The translations under genes were made by a program, and so were the position numbers. A DNA stretch of 64,000 nucleotides from an uncultured Candidatus Puniceispirillum sp. Its GTDB lineage: Bacteria > Pseudomonadota > Alphaproteobacteria > Puniceispirillales > Puniceispirillaceae. The stretch is taken from NCBI GenBank assembly GCA_905182545.1, contig CAJJBY010000010.1, positions 1 to 64,000 of the forward strand. Reading direction: 5' to 3'. The notes beneath the pieces are model-generated. The model was not told where the DNA came from. It worked only from the letters and a program-made list of their open reading frames with translations, and ran no database searches. Shown here piece by piece: positions 25,660 through 36,076 of this stretch (position 1 is the first letter of the stretch; each line of letters begins with the position of its first letter).

Positions 25660-26586
25660 ATGACGACAATCGGATTTTATGGCGGTTCAAAAATTGACGG
25701 ATGGCGAACCAAGCTTGGCCGTCATCTTGATGATTTCACCCTTGTCGATCTGATGTCACCTGAGGGCCAGCTTGCCGATATTGCACTTGTTTGGGCACCG
25801 CCAAAAGGCCAGCTTGCCAAGATGCCGAATTTGCGCGGCATCATCATGCAGGGTCAGGGTGTGGACTATATGATGCGCGATCAAACCGTACCGCGCGATG
25901 TTCCACTGGTACGGCTGGTTGATCCCGATATGTCAAATGCGCTGAGCCATTGGGCTATTTTGGCGGCACTCGATTTCTGGCGCGACGCCGCCTATTACCG
26001 TGATTGTCAAACCAGCAAAACATGGCAACCCATTGTGCAAAGACCGGCAAGCGGTGCGAAAATCGGCATCATGGGCGTTGGTGCCATTGGCGGCATTATG
26101 GCACAGCGTTTTGCCGCGCTTGGATTTGATGTACGCGGCTGGGCGCGCAGCATGCGGCAGATTGACAATGTTGAAATCTTTGCTGGTGATGACGGTCTTG
26201 CGCCCTTTCTTGATGGGCTGAATATTCTGGTTTCGGTATTGCCGCTAACACCGGCAACAACAGGCATTATGAATCACCAGCTTTTCAATCAGCTTGCCAA
26301 AGGCGCCTATATCATTAATGGTGGCCGCGGCCCGCAATTGGTCGAGGCAGATTTGCTTGACGCCATTGGCACTGGGCAGATTGCCGGTGCGGCTTTGGAC
26401 GTGTTTGCCATTGAACCTTTGCCAGCCGATCATGCCTTTTGGTCACATCCCAAAATCACCATCTGGCCGCATGTTGCCGCACAAACCAATCCAAACACCG
26501 CCGCCATGCAGGTGGCAGCGGCGATCACCGCCATCATGGCCGGACGCGAACCCGAAAACAGGGTCGATTGGGCGCGCGGCTATTAA
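25660..26586 (+). CDS. ghrA: D-2-hydroxyacid dehydrogenase, glyoxylate/hydroxypyruvate reductase A type
   Basis: The 308-aa product has an NAD(P)-binding GVGAIGGIMAQRF (about 133-145), RGWAR binding the phosphate of NADPH, NGGRGPQLVEADLLDAI (catalytic Arg nearby), and WPHVAAQTNP with the catalytic His. The short N-terminal domain and the order match the GhrA group that reduces glyoxylate and hydroxypyruvate. Its stop touches the convergent aminopeptidase gene. Confidence 0.85.
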   Translation: MTTIGFYGGSKIDGWRTKLGRHLDDFTLVDLMSPEGQLADIALVWAPPKGQLAKMPNLRGIIMQGQGVDYMMRDQTVPRDVPLVRLVDPDMSNALSHWAILAALDFWRDAAYYRDCQTSKTWQPIVQRPASGAKIGIMGVGAIGGIMAQRFAALGFDVRGWARSMRQIDNVEIFAGDDGLAPFLDGLNILVSVLPLTPATTGIMNHQLFNQLAKGAYIINGGRGPQLVEADLLDAIGTGQIAGAALDVFAIEPLPADHAFWSHPKITIWPHVAAQTNPNTAAMQVAAAITAIMAGREPENRVDWARGY

Positions 26587-27967
26587 GCGGTCTGAAAGGA
26601 TTCGATAAAGCCATAAAGCGCGCGAAGCCCCATCGCCTCGCCGCCCTTTGGCCGACCCGGACGCGATGCCAAATTCCACGCCATCACATCAATATGCGCC
26701 CAATTGGTGTTTTTACCGGCAAAGCGGCGCAAGAAAAGCGCGGCCGTAATCGCCCCGCCATATCCCGACAGGCCGGTGCTCGACAAGGCCGCATAGCCAG
26801 CATCAAGATGCCGGTCATAATCATCAAATAAAGGCAATCGCCACAGCGGATCTTCGGCCACATCTGCCGCGCCAAAATTGCCGCCGCGGTATTGTCATGG
26901 TTACAGAACAGGGCTGGCAATTCAGTTCCCAGCGCAACCCGCGCAGCACCGGTAAGGGTGGCAAAATCAATCAGGAAATCAGGCGCATCTTCCAACGCAT
27001 AGGCAATCGCATCAGCAAGAACCAACCGCCCCTCAGCATCGGTATTGCCAACTTCAACCTTGAGGCCAGCGCGGGTGTCGATGATATCAAGCGGGCGCAT
27101 TGACCGGTCGGAAACGGCATTTTCGGCCGCCGCCACAAGAACACGAAGCTGGATATCAACATGGCTTGCCATCAATGCTGCGGCAAGACCAAGAACCGTT
27201 GCCGCCCCGCCCATATCTTTTTTCATCATCTCCATTGCCTTTGATGGTTTCAGGTCAAGCCCGCCCGAATCAAAGGTGATGCCCTTGCCAATGAGGGTAA
27301 TCTTCGGGCCTTTTTTTCCCCAGCGAAGATCCATCAGCCTTGGCCCAATTTCGGCAGCGCGGCCAACAATATTGATTGCCGGAAATTCGGTTTCCAAGGC
27401 TGCTCCGCTATGCGTTTCTAGCGTGGCATCATGCGTTTTAGCCAAGGTCTCCATTGTCGTTTGCAACGCTGCAGGTGTCATATGGTTTGGTGGCTGGTTA
27501 ATCAGATCACGGCAAAGATAAATCCCGCCCATCTGGCCAATCAAACGGTCGGCATGAATGCCATCTGGCAGGGTCAGGTAATTGACAGCCGGCGCAGGGG
27601 CGCTTCGATAGGCATGAAACTGATATTGCCCAAGCCCCCATCCAAGCGCGAGGCTTTCCAGCAAGCCAGCGTCAAGATCATCCGATGCGGCGGTAAATTG
27701 CCAATGGCCTTTTGGCAGGCTGGCCGCCAAGGCAGCGCCATCCCAAACAGCATGATTGCCAAAAATGCCAATGGCAAAATCAATGCGCCCATCAGTGGCG
27801 GCAAAATAGATCGATTTACCGGGTTTGGCGTGAAAATTCTGCGCGCTGATCCAGCCTTGATGGGCATCACTGGCCTTGGCTTGCCAGATTGCAAAATCAT
27901 CCGCTGTCATCAGGTGAATTTCGGTTCCCGCTGATCCGGCGCTTTTCAGGCCAAAATTTTCGATCAT
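26583..27967 (-). CDS. Leucyl aminopeptidase family protein (M17), frameshifted near the C-terminus
   Basis: This di-metal peptidase belongs to the PepA/PepB family. It shows ITLIGKGITFDSGGLDLKPS, MKKDMGGAATVLGL, and the metal signature NTDAEGRLVLADA. After AAAIL the frame drifts and ends wrongly at 26684. The true C-terminus (DPLWRLPLFDDYDRHLDAGY, then NWAHIDVMAWN) is in the -1 frame down to 26583. One base is missing near 26880 in TTGGCGCGGC. Corrected length is about 461 aa. Confidence 0.88.
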
Positions 27968-28089
27968 TTTGTTAAATCCTTTTCAAAAATCGCTATTGAT
28001 TTGACCCGACAAAACCACAGATCAAAATTGCCAATATGCCGCCAAAAATGACCCATAGCCGGCCGTGCAGCCGTTACCAAACTAACAGA

Positions 28090-29142
28090 TTAATCGCCAA
28101 TGCCAACAGCTTTAGCCTTGTTGTGAACATGGTCAATCATCCACCAAAGGCTTAGGCCGCGAAGCGCAAGATAGCCAACAAAACTGGCCATTAATCCAGT
28201 CAAACCAAAGGATAGATAAAAAATGGCCATGGCAAAGCTGGCCGAGGCAATGATCATCGCATTACGCATCTGGGTGCCGCATGTCGCACCAACAAAAATA
28301 CCATCCATCTGAAAGGCCAGAAAAGACGCCAGCGGAAGGCTGACAACCCAAGGCCAATAGGCATCGGCAAATGCAATCAAGGCTGGTTGGCTTGTCATGA
28401 GTGACAGAATAAGCGGCTGGCCCACCCACAGCAAAACCGATAATAGCAAGGCCATCATACCGGCAAGATAATTTGTTCGGCGAATCACAATGCGAAGCAT
28501 GGTCGGATTCTTCCGGCCAATCGCCTCGCCAACAAGCGCTTCAGCAGCATGTGCAAATCCATCAATGGCAAAAGCAAGAAGTCCAAAAATCGACAGCATA
28601 ATCTGACAGGTGGCAAGCGCCAGATCATCCATTTTCGCAGCTTCATTTAGCAACAAGGCCTCACTGCCAATCAGCAAGATGGTGCGAATGAAAATATCGC
28701 GGCCAAGCGTGAAAAACTGGCGATAAGCCGCAAAATCAAGCCATAAGGGCAGGCGCGCACCAGCAAGCGGCCTTATCAATCGTCCAAGCTGGCCTGGCCA
28801 GATGCAGGTGATGCGCCAGATCATAAATCCAAACCCGCCCCATTGCGCCACCACTGATGCCATGGCAACACCATCCTGACCAGTGCCATACATTTGGGCA
28901 ACAAGACCGGTTGTTCCCATCCGCAAAAAGCCAAGCCCAAAATAGATGAAATTAAACACGATCATGCCAAGCCCAACACCGCCGATAAACACCGGATCAT
29001 CAAGCCGTCCCATCATCGCCACATCAACCGCCCCAACAAGCGGGATGGTGACATTGGATAACATGATCGGCCATGCCAGCTGCCAGATATGGCGCCATCG
29101 GGTATGATCTAGCGAGCTGGTGGCGGTTTTGGATATGCGCAT
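28090..29142 (-). CDS. MATE-family efflux protein with an internal in-frame deletion
   Basis: The product is a 350-aa multidrug/toxin exporter relative; intact MATE proteins have about 440-460 residues and twelve helices. The first part (LAWPIMLSNVTIPLVGAVDV, then GLGFLRMGTTGLVAQMYGTG) is joined directly to GVAMASVVAQWGGF, a segment that normally follows helix 5-6. About 80-90 residues are therefore missing near 28880 without loss of frame. The C-terminal half is intact. Function as a pump is doubtful. Confidence 0.75.
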   Translation of the reverse strand: MRISKTATSSLDHTRWRHIWQLAWPIMLSNVTIPLVGAVDVAMMGRLDDPVFIGGVGLGMIVFNFIYFGLGFLRMGTTGLVAQMYGTGQDGVAMASVVAQWGGFGFMIWRITCIWPGQLGRLIRPLAGARLPLWLDFAAYRQFFTLGRDIFIRTILLIGSEALLLNEAAKMDDLALATCQIMLSIFGLLAFAIDGFAHAAEALVGEAIGRKNPTMLRIVIRRTNYLAGMMALLLSVLLWVGQPLILSLMTSQPALIAFADAYWPWVVSLPLASFLAFQMDGIFVGATCGTQMRNAMIIASASFAMAIFYLSFGLTGLMASFVGYLALRGLSLWWMIDHVHNKAKAVGIGD

Positions 29143-29452
29143 TTCATGTCCGTTGATAGTGGGGCGGGCGTGGCGGTGATGTCAGCACAAAAAATGTCTG
29201 CCGCCAAGATGGGTCATGCGCCTTGCCATCAGACCAATGGCAAAATCATGGTTTAAAAGACAAGATAGGAAATGCCAAATTGCGGCAAGACATAAATATG
29301 ACAGGATCAAACGCCGCACCGCCCCGCAATCATCGGGCATGTTTGATGCATCTTTGACGCATTATTCGATGATCCGCATTGCCTAACCCTTACGAAACTT
29401 GTTATGCCTTGCCTATGCTTTTTGCATTTGCGGCATAAGAGGATTACGGATT
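29143..29452. other. Intergenic interval between MATE gene and glycosyltransferase
   Basis: This is the divergent control region for two genes. I see no RNA gene, repeat or clear promoter; only the ribosome site GAGGATT before the TTG start at 29453 stands out. Confidence 0.35.
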
Positions 29453-31127
29453 TTGCCCTTCTTTCATTCGCGTCTGGCTCTATATGCCCTTATGGCAATC
29501 CTGTCAGTGGTGGTTTTGATCGGCCATCAGGCCTTACCGCCAATGGATCGTGACGAATCACGTTTCGCACAAGCCAGCAAACAGATGCAGCAAACCGGTG
29601 ATTATGTCACGGTTCGGTTTCAAGATGAATTGCGGGCGAAAAAACCAGCTGGCATTTACTGGCTGCAATCATCATTTGCCCGCATTTTGGGGCCGGATGC
29701 GATTGCCTCTTACCGTTTTGTGAATCTATTGGCGCTATTGGGGGCTGTTTTTGCGCTTTATCATATTGGCTTGCAGCTATATGACCCGCGATCAGCCTTG
29801 GCGGCGGCGGCGCTATTTTCAGGCGGATTTCTGGTGCTTGGCGAAGTGCATCTTGCCAAAACCGATACGGTTTTAATGGCGCTGGCGCTTGCCCAGCAAT
29901 GGGCGTTGATGAAGCTTTATCTGGCATGGCAACAGGGCCAGCCGCCACCGCGTCATGGCTGGCTATGGTTTTGGCTTGCCATGGCCGCAGGGATTTTGGT
30001 CAAAGGGCCGGTTCTGCCGGTTCTGGCATTGCTTAGCGTGGCAGCGCTATGCCTGTGGCATCGACAGTTTCGCTGGCTTGCCATAATTCGGTTCTGGCGC
30101 GGATTTGCGATCGTTCTTCTTTTATGTTTGCCATGGGCGCTGCTGGTATCAGCGGCAACGGATGGCGCCTTTTTATCAACAGCAATATCGGGTGATTTGC
30201 TTGCCAAGGTCAAATCAGGGCAGGAATCCCACGGCGCCTCACCAGGTACATATGCGCTTGTTCTGGCTATATTGATCTGGCCAGCAACGCCGCTTTTGAT
30301 ATGGGCAGCCGGTCAGGTTAAAACCTTTACTGGCCGCGCTGAAACACGGTTTTTACTGGCTTGGATTGTGCCATTCTGGGTGATGATCGAGCTGATTCCA
30401 ACCAAATTACCGCATTACCCTTTACCGGTTTTGCCAGCGCTGATTTTACTATTGATTGGCGGGGTTGCCGTTCTTGCCAAACCCGCAGATGGCACCGCCA
30501 AATGGCGGTATTATCTTGGCATCAGCCTTCGGTATCTTGGCGTTGCGGTTGGGCTGGTGATGGCGCTGGTGGTCATTTGGGGGGCAATGACATTTGGCGG
30601 CGAGACAAGCCGTCAGGCGCTTGGTTTCGCCTTTTTTGGTTTGCTTGCCGCGGCGTTGGCAGCATGGTTTGGCCATTTATGGATTCGCCAAGCCCTGTGG
30701 CGCCCCTTTTTTGGCATGATTGGCGCCGCAATGCTGTTTCATATGATTGTCTTTTCAGGGGTCTTTCCAGCCTTATCCCGCATTCATATTTCCAGCGCGA
30801 TTGCCGCGAAGATCGCCGCCTTCCCCACCCCGACCAGCCGCAATTGCGACAAGCGGCTATCAGGAACCGTCACTGGTATTTCTGCTTGGCCGCGACCTGT
30901 TGCTTCTTGACCCAACAGAAGCGGCGCTATTCTTGATCGAGGCACCGGGCGGGCTGGCGATTATCGAACAACGGCACCAAGCCGCTTTTCTTGACGCTGC
31001 CAGCCAGTTGAAACTTGGGCTTGCCGCACCGGTACAATTATCCGGATTTAACATATCAAAAGGCCAAGAAGTGGTTATTTTATTGTATCGTACCGAGATA
31101 TTTGACGCGACTGTTAGCAAGGAGTAA
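29453..31127 (+). CDS. ArnT/PMT-type membrane glycosyltransferase, one frameshift
   Basis: It is a polytopic membrane protein of about 557 aa after correction. It has MDRDESRFAQASKQMQQTG (the catalytic Asp-Glu loop of GT-C enzymes), RFQDELRAKKPAGIYWLQ and GEVHLAKTDTVLMALALAQQ, then about ten helices. ArnT-type enzymes move a sugar from a polyprenyl phosphate to lipid A or proteins. TTG 29453 follows GAGGA. As written the frame ends at 30910, but the expected C-terminal domain (ATSGYQEPSLVFLLG) continues in the +1 frame to 31127, an extra base being likely in CCCCACCCC near 30828. It leads a three-gene set with a GT2 and a LAB_N protein. Confidence 0.85.
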
Positions 31128-31166
31128 AAGCAGAGACCTTTAACAGTCGACGTAATAGTTCCAGTA

Positions 31167-32039
31167 ATGGCATCAAATCCAGCTTCAAAAACCACCAAAC
31201 GAAAAGTCGCCAAACCAAAGGCCGCCCAAAAGGTTGTTTCCGCATCGGTGCGGGCAAACCGCAACCCTGTCGAGATTTCCATTCTGGTACCCGTTATGAA
31301 TGAGGCTGGCAATATTCGGCCATTGATTGATGAAATTTGTACCGCCTTTGCCGGTCGTCATTTCGAAATAATCTATATTGATGATGCCAGCAATGATGCC
31401 ACCGCAGATGAATTGACTGCAGCACTTGACGCGGTTCTGCAATTGCGGGTGCTTCGTCACACGCAACGCGCTGGGCAAAGCGCGGCAATCCGATCTGGCC
31501 TGTTGCAGGCAAATGGCGATCTGATTGGCGTTCTAGATGGTGATGGTCAAAATGTACCAGCCGATTTTCCAGCATTGGAATCTTCGGTTATCGCGGCAAG
31601 CAAAGATGGCAAAATAGTCATGGCAGCAGGCATTCGCCAACGCCGTGATGATAGCGCCATGCGTCTATTAGCATCGCGTGGGGCAAAATGGGTGCGGGCA
31701 AGCCTTCTTGCCGATACCCATCCAGATTCAGGTTGTGGAATCAAGATTCTGCCACGCGCATTGTTTTTGCAATTGCCCTTTTTCAATCATATGCATCGGT
31801 TTATGCCAAGTCTGGTTCGCCGCCATGGCGGGGTGGTTCTTGGTGTGCCGGTGGCGCATCGCCCACGCATTGCAGGCACGTCGAAATATCGTATTCTTGA
31901 CCGGTTGCTTGTTGGCATTTCCGATGTTTTGGGGGTGATCTGGCTATTGCGCCGCGCGCCCGCCCAAGGTGCGGTTCATGAAGTGATGGCGACGCCGCCC
32001 ACAAACAAAAAGACCAAACCAAAGGAAGCAGCGCAATGA
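31167..32039 (+). CDS. Family 2 glycosyltransferase (polyprenyl-phosphate sugar synthase type)
   Basis: The 290-aa product has a basic N-terminal tail, then the GT-A fold motifs ISILVPVMNEAGNI, IIYIDDASNDAT, RHTQRAGQSAAIRSGL and the DxD segment GVLDGDGQNVP. This subfamily makes dolichol- or undecaprenyl-phosphate sugars, the donors for ArnT-like enzymes, which fits the upstream gene. There is no clear C-terminal membrane helix pair as in ArnC. It overlaps the next gene by 4 bp. Confidence 0.85.
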   Translation: MASNPASKTTKRKVAKPKAAQKVVSASVRANRNPVEISILVPVMNEAGNIRPLIDEICTAFAGRHFEIIYIDDASNDATADELTAALDAVLQLRVLRHTQRAGQSAAIRSGLLQANGDLIGVLDGDGQNVPADFPALESSVIAASKDGKIVMAAGIRQRRDDSAMRLLASRGAKWVRASLLADTHPDSGCGIKILPRALFLQLPFFNHMHRFMPSLVRRHGGVVLGVPVAHRPRIAGTSKYRILDRLLVGISDVLGVIWLLRRAPAQGAVHEVMATPPTNKKTKPKEAAQ

Positions 32040-32419
32040 TCGCTTTTTTGTCGGCATCAATCGAAATGGCGGTGCGCAGCTTTGCCAATGCGTTGCTGGC
32101 GATATTTCCGTTTTTACCAGCCAGCCTTGCAACCAATCCCGAACAGATCATGATCATAATTGGCTTTGCCGGACAGGGGCTATTTGCCATGCGCTTTATT
32201 GTGCAATGGCTAACCTCCGAAGGTCAGGGTCGGTCAGTTATCCCGATTGCTTTTTGGTATTTTTCGATTGGTGGCGGGTCGGTTTTGCTTCTTTACGCAA
32301 TTTGGCGGCAAGATCCAGTGATCATTTGCGGACAGGGGCTTGGCCTATTCATCTATCTTCGCAATCTGTTTTTGATCCGAAAATCGCAAAGCAATGCCGT
32401 CGAAGCTGATAAGGCCTAA
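32036..32419 (+). CDS. Lipid A biosynthesis N-terminal-domain (LAB_N) membrane protein
   Basis: The 127-aa protein has three or four helices and the LAB_N signature FAGQGLFAMRFIVQWLTSE with SVIPIAFWYFSIGGG. Stand-alone LAB_N proteins occur with ArnT/ArnC-like genes and may act as small flippase-like partners for lipid-linked sugars (inferred). It is translationally coupled to the GT2 gene. Its stop overlaps the convergent EVE gene. Confidence 0.85.
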   Translation: MIAFLSASIEMAVRSFANALLAIFPFLPASLATNPEQIMIIIGFAGQGLFAMRFIVQWLTSEGQGRSVIPIAFWYFSIGGGSVLLLYAIWRQDPVIICGQGLGLFIYLRNLFLIRKSQSNAVEADKA

Positions 32420-32838
32420 AGGCTGGTTTTGCCCATTTCCATAATGATTGCCCATTGTTCGGCTGAAACTGGCGTAACTGATAGGCGTGACTGGCGCACC
32501 AAAGCCATGTCGACCAACCGGTCGTCAGATTTGATTTGCGCAAGCGTCACCGGCACCGCCATCGGCTTTATCGCCCGAATATTGACCATGCCAAACCGGC
32601 CGCTGGCATCGGTTGGATCAGGATGATAGAGCGCCGAAACTTCAGCAATACCGACAATCTGTTTTTCATTGACCGAATGATAGAAAAACACCAAATCGCC
32701 AATTTCCATGGCTTTCATATTATTGGATGCCTGATAATTGCGAACACCATCCCAGCCTTCGCCAGCCGCGCCACGATCCATCTGGTTTTGCCATGACCAT
32801 GATGATGGTTCAGATTTCATAAGCCAATATTGCATCAT
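32416..32838 (-). CDS. EVE-domain protein
   Basis: The 140-aa product begins QYWLMKSEPSSWSW and contains GWDGVRNYQASNNMKAME and DLVFFYHSVNEKQIVGIAEV, the hallmark of EVE (PUA-like) proteins related to human THYN1. These bind modified bases such as 5-methylcytosine derivatives or modified RNA; the target here is unknown. It is a single gene preceding gpsA on the same strand, convergent with the LAB_N gene. Confidence 0.9.
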   Translation of the reverse strand: MMQYWLMKSEPSSWSWQNQMDRGAAGEGWDGVRNYQASNNMKAMEIGDLVFFYHSVNEKQIVGIAEVSALYHPDPTDASGRFGMVNIRAIKPMAVPVTLAQIKSDDRLVDMALVRQSRLSVTPVSAEQWAIIMEMGKTSL

Positions 32839-32868
32839 ACTGTCTTGCTGATTATCGGTTAATCGAGC

Positions 32869-33861
32869 CTATTCGGCACCGGCACGGCGGGCAAGCAAGC
32901 TTGCCACAACCGCATGTAAATTCTGACCATCATTAACCAGATTGTCCACCGCATTTGTGATCGGCAGATCTACCCCTTTGGCTTTTGCCAATGCGGCAAG
33001 CTGGGCAACAGTACGACTTCCTTCGGCAAGCTTGGCTGGCGGTGCTTCGCCGCGCCCAAGTGCCATGCCAAATGCCATATTGCGCGAATGTGGCCCAGCG
33101 CAAGTCAAGGCCAGATCGCCAACACCAGCAAGCCCGAAAATCGTATCAGGCTTGGCACCCATCAAACTGGCAAATCGGGCGATTTCGGCAAGCCCGCGTG
33201 TCAGAATGGCGGCCTTGGCATTATCGCCAAATCCGGCACCAACAGCGCAGCCTGCGGCGATCGCAATGACATTTTTCATGGCACCGGCAAGCGCAACACC
33301 AACCGGATCATCATTGCTGTAAAGCCGTAAATTACTGCCTTCAAAAGCGTCTTGAATGCGGTTGGCGGTTGCCAGGTCATTGCTTGCTGCAACCAATGCT
33401 GCTGGCAATCCGGCAAAAACCTCATCAGCAAAGCTTGGCCCCGAAAACACCACCAATGGATGGTCTGGCAGCAATCGCGACGCAAGGTCGGTAAGCAGCA
33501 TGGCGCTGCCATCATCAGCCTTGCCAATGCCTTTTGCACAGAGACTAACCGCCGCTGGTGGGTGATTTTTCTGACGCTCGGCGATCATCATAAAACTGGC
33601 TTGATTGGCCACCACCGGAACCGCAACAAAAATCAGCTCGGCATCATCAAGACAGGCCGGATCAAGCGTTGCGGCAATGGGCGCTGCTGGCGGCGAATCT
33701 GGCAATTGCAAACAACGACCAATTGCCAGCGCATCAACACTTTCCTGACGGCGCGCCAAAACCATTGTTTGCTGGCCAGCGCGGTTCAACGCGGTGGCGA
33801 TGGCCACTCCCCAACTGCCTGCGCCAATCACAACAGCACGAGCCACAATAGCGCGGGTCAT
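32869..33861 (-). CDS. gpsA: Glycerol-3-phosphate dehydrogenase [NAD(P)+]
   Basis: It makes sn-glycerol-3-phosphate for phospholipids. The 330-aa product shows the Rossmann start VIGAGSWGVAIATALNRAG, FSGPSFADEV, GAMKNVIAIAAG (catalytic Lys) and GLAGVGDLALTC with SRN. It overlaps the end of tsaD by 4 bp, as in many alphaproteobacteria. Confidence 0.95.
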   Translation of the reverse strand: MTRAIVARAVVIGAGSWGVAIATALNRAGQQTMVLARRQESVDALAIGRCLQLPDSPPAAPIAATLDPACLDDAELIFVAVPVVANQASFMMIAERQKNHPPAAVSLCAKGIGKADDGSAMLLTDLASRLLPDHPLVVFSGPSFADEVFAGLPAALVAASNDLATANRIQDAFEGSNLRLYSNDDPVGVALAGAMKNVIAIAAGCAVGAGFGDNAKAAILTRGLAEIARFASLMGAKPDTIFGLAGVGDLALTCAGPHSRNMAFGMALGRGEAPPAKLAEGSRTVAQLAALAKAKGVDLPITNAVDNLVNDGQNLHAVVASLLARRAGAE

Positions 33862-34933
33862 TGGCGCACCCCCCGACCGGGTGGTGGGCTGGCATCAGGA
33901 TCAAGCGGCCATCTGGGGCTCGGCGCAAAAGCCAAATCATCGGGCCGGTCAAACCGTTCAAGCGCCGCCCAAGCAATCATCGCCGCATTATCGGTGCATA
34001 ATTTGGCTGGCGGCACCGAAAGGCGGAAATTGGCATCGGTTGCAACACGCTGCAAAACCGCAAAAATATGCTGATTGGCAGCAACACCCCCAGCAATGAC
34101 AAGCACTGGCTGATTGGCATCATCATGCGGAAATTCTTCTCGCGAAAGCGGGTTAATGCCGCCTTGGTGCGATCGGCAAGACAATCAGCAATCGCCGCTT
34201 GCAAACTGGCAGCAAGATCGGCAATCGGTGCCGCCTCAGGCCCGCCAAGCTGGCTTAGCCGATTGACCAAAGCCGTTTTCAAACCGGAAAAGGAAAAATG
34301 GCATCCGGCACTGCCCTTTAGCGGACGTGGCAGCGCAATTACTTTTGCATCACCCGATTTGGCAGCCGCTTCAATCGCAGGCCCACCCGGATAGCCAAGC
34401 CCCATTGCCTTGGCGCATTTATCAAAAGCCTCGCCAGCCGCATCATCCATGGTTGTGCCATAGCGGCGATAATCACCAGGCCCCACTACCGCCAATAGCT
34501 GGGTATGACCGCCTGAAACCAAAAGCAGCAAATAGGGAAAAGCCACATCATCGGCAAGCCGCGGACTAAGCGCATGGCCTTCAAGATGGTTAACCGCAAA
34601 ATAGGGAATCTGCCGTGCAGCGGCAATCGCCTTGGCGGTGACAGTGCCAACCGCAACCCCGCCAATCAGCCCGGGCCCACCGGTTGCCGCAACAGCGTCG
34701 ATATCACCCATCGTCAAACCAGCCGTGGCAAGCGCGTCACGAATCACCTGATCAATCATTTCCAGATGCGCCCGCGCGGCAACTTCGGGAACAACACCGC
34801 CATGTTTTGCATGGGATTCGATTTGTGACGCAATTTCATTGGCGTAAATGGTTTTGTCAGCCGCAACAATCGCCGCAGCGGTTTCGTCGCAACTGCTTTC
34901 AATGCCAAGCATAATTACGGGGCTTTGGGCCAT
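33858..34933 (-). CDS. tsaD: tRNA N6-threonylcarbamoyladenosine synthase subunit TsaD, one frameshift
   Basis: TsaD forms t6A37 in ANN-decoding tRNAs and is normally essential. ATG 34933 follows AGAGGAAT. The product shows [32 protein letters not shown] (metal His), [10 protein letters not shown] and [19 protein letters not shown]. Near 34140 (GAGAAGAA) the frame slips: the expected [19 protein letters not shown] and ANQHIF continue in the -1 frame to 33858. One missing base restores about 358 aa. The intact downstream text argues for a sequence error. Confidence 0.9.
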
Positions 34934-35085
34934 GAATGATATTCCTCTAAAAAACTTATTCACCTTATCCGAAGCCGGATTGAGATGCCAGTCCTGTCAA
35001 CAAAACAGCCAAACATGGCGGTTTTTCTGAAAAGCTGGTTTTTTGGCTTTGCATTTGCGAGCCAGCCCTTTAGATATGGCGTGCT

Positions 35086-36021
35086 ATGGAAGTTGATGTT
35101 TCTTTTTTTGATGCTAATCCAGTGCGGTTGGCAAGCCGTGCGTCGCAGCTGGCGATGGTGCAGGCTGAAATGGTTTGCACCGCGCTTCAGCCAGCCGCCG
35201 TGACGGTGCGTCCAGTAACAAGTGAAGGCGACCGAATTCTCGATCGCTCGCTTGTTGAGGCTGGCGGCAAAGGGCTGTTTATCAAAGAACTTGAACGGTC
35301 AATTCTGGCTGGCGAATCCGACGCTGCTGTTCATTCAATGAAAGATATGGAAACGCATTTTGCCGCTGGTACCGAAATCGGGGCTGTCATGGTGCGCGAA
35401 GATCGCCGTGATGCGCTTGTCGGGCCATATCGCAGCCTTGATGATTTGCCAAAAGGCGCCCGCATTGGCACCGCCTCGGTACGCCGCGCCGCAATCCTGC
35501 TTCATTACCGGCCTGATCTTCAAATCAATCTCATCCGTGGCAATTTGAACCGGCGGCTTGGTTTGCTGGCGGCGGGTGATTATGACGCCCTTATTCTTGC
35601 CGTTGCTGGCATTAAACGGCTTGGGGTTGATATTGCTTATGCGCCAATTGACGCCGAGATCATGCCATCGGCGGTGGCACAAGGCGCACTTGCCATTCAG
35701 ATCGCCGCAGCCGATACGCCGCGCGCCATTGCGGTCAAAAATCTTGTTTCGACTTTGACCTGTCCAACCGCGCTTGTTGAAGTCACCGCCGAACGCGCAC
35801 TTTTAGGCTTTCTTGATGGATCATGCCAAACGCCTATTTCGGCAAGCGCCGTTTTAGATGCGACCGGCCATATCACGCTTGATGGCATGGTTTTGCGCCC
35901 TGATGGCAGTGCGGCGCATCGAAAGCAAATGCGCGCCCCTGCTGATCAAGCTGAGACATTGGGCGCTGAATTGGGCGCTGAATTGATTGGCCTTGCCGGT
36001 GGCCGCAAATTTTTGGTTTAA
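35086..36021 (+). CDS. hemC: Hydroxymethylbilane synthase (porphobilinogen deaminase)
   Basis: HemC builds the linear tetrapyrrole for heme. The 311-aa product has RLASRASQLAMVQAE, VHSMKDMETHF, GTASVRRAAIL and the cofactor-binding LDGSCQTPI (Cys about 247). It is divergent from tsaD and first in the hemC-hemD-mitofilin-hemY series. Confidence 0.96.
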   Translation: MEVDVSFFDANPVRLASRASQLAMVQAEMVCTALQPAAVTVRPVTSEGDRILDRSLVEAGGKGLFIKELERSILAGESDAAVHSMKDMETHFAAGTEIGAVMVREDRRDALVGPYRSLDDLPKGARIGTASVRRAAILLHYRPDLQINLIRGNLNRRLGLLAAGDYDALILAVAGIKRLGVDIAYAPIDAEIMPSAVAQGALAIQIAAADTPRAIAVKNLVSTLTCPTALVEVTAERALLGFLDGSCQTPISASAVLDATGHITLDGMVLRPDGSAAHRKQMRAPADQAETLGAELGAELIGLAGGRKFLV

Positions 36022-36076
36022 TTCTTTCTAGTTTAAATTTACCGGTCTTAACCTCAATGGCGCAAAAGGGATGATA

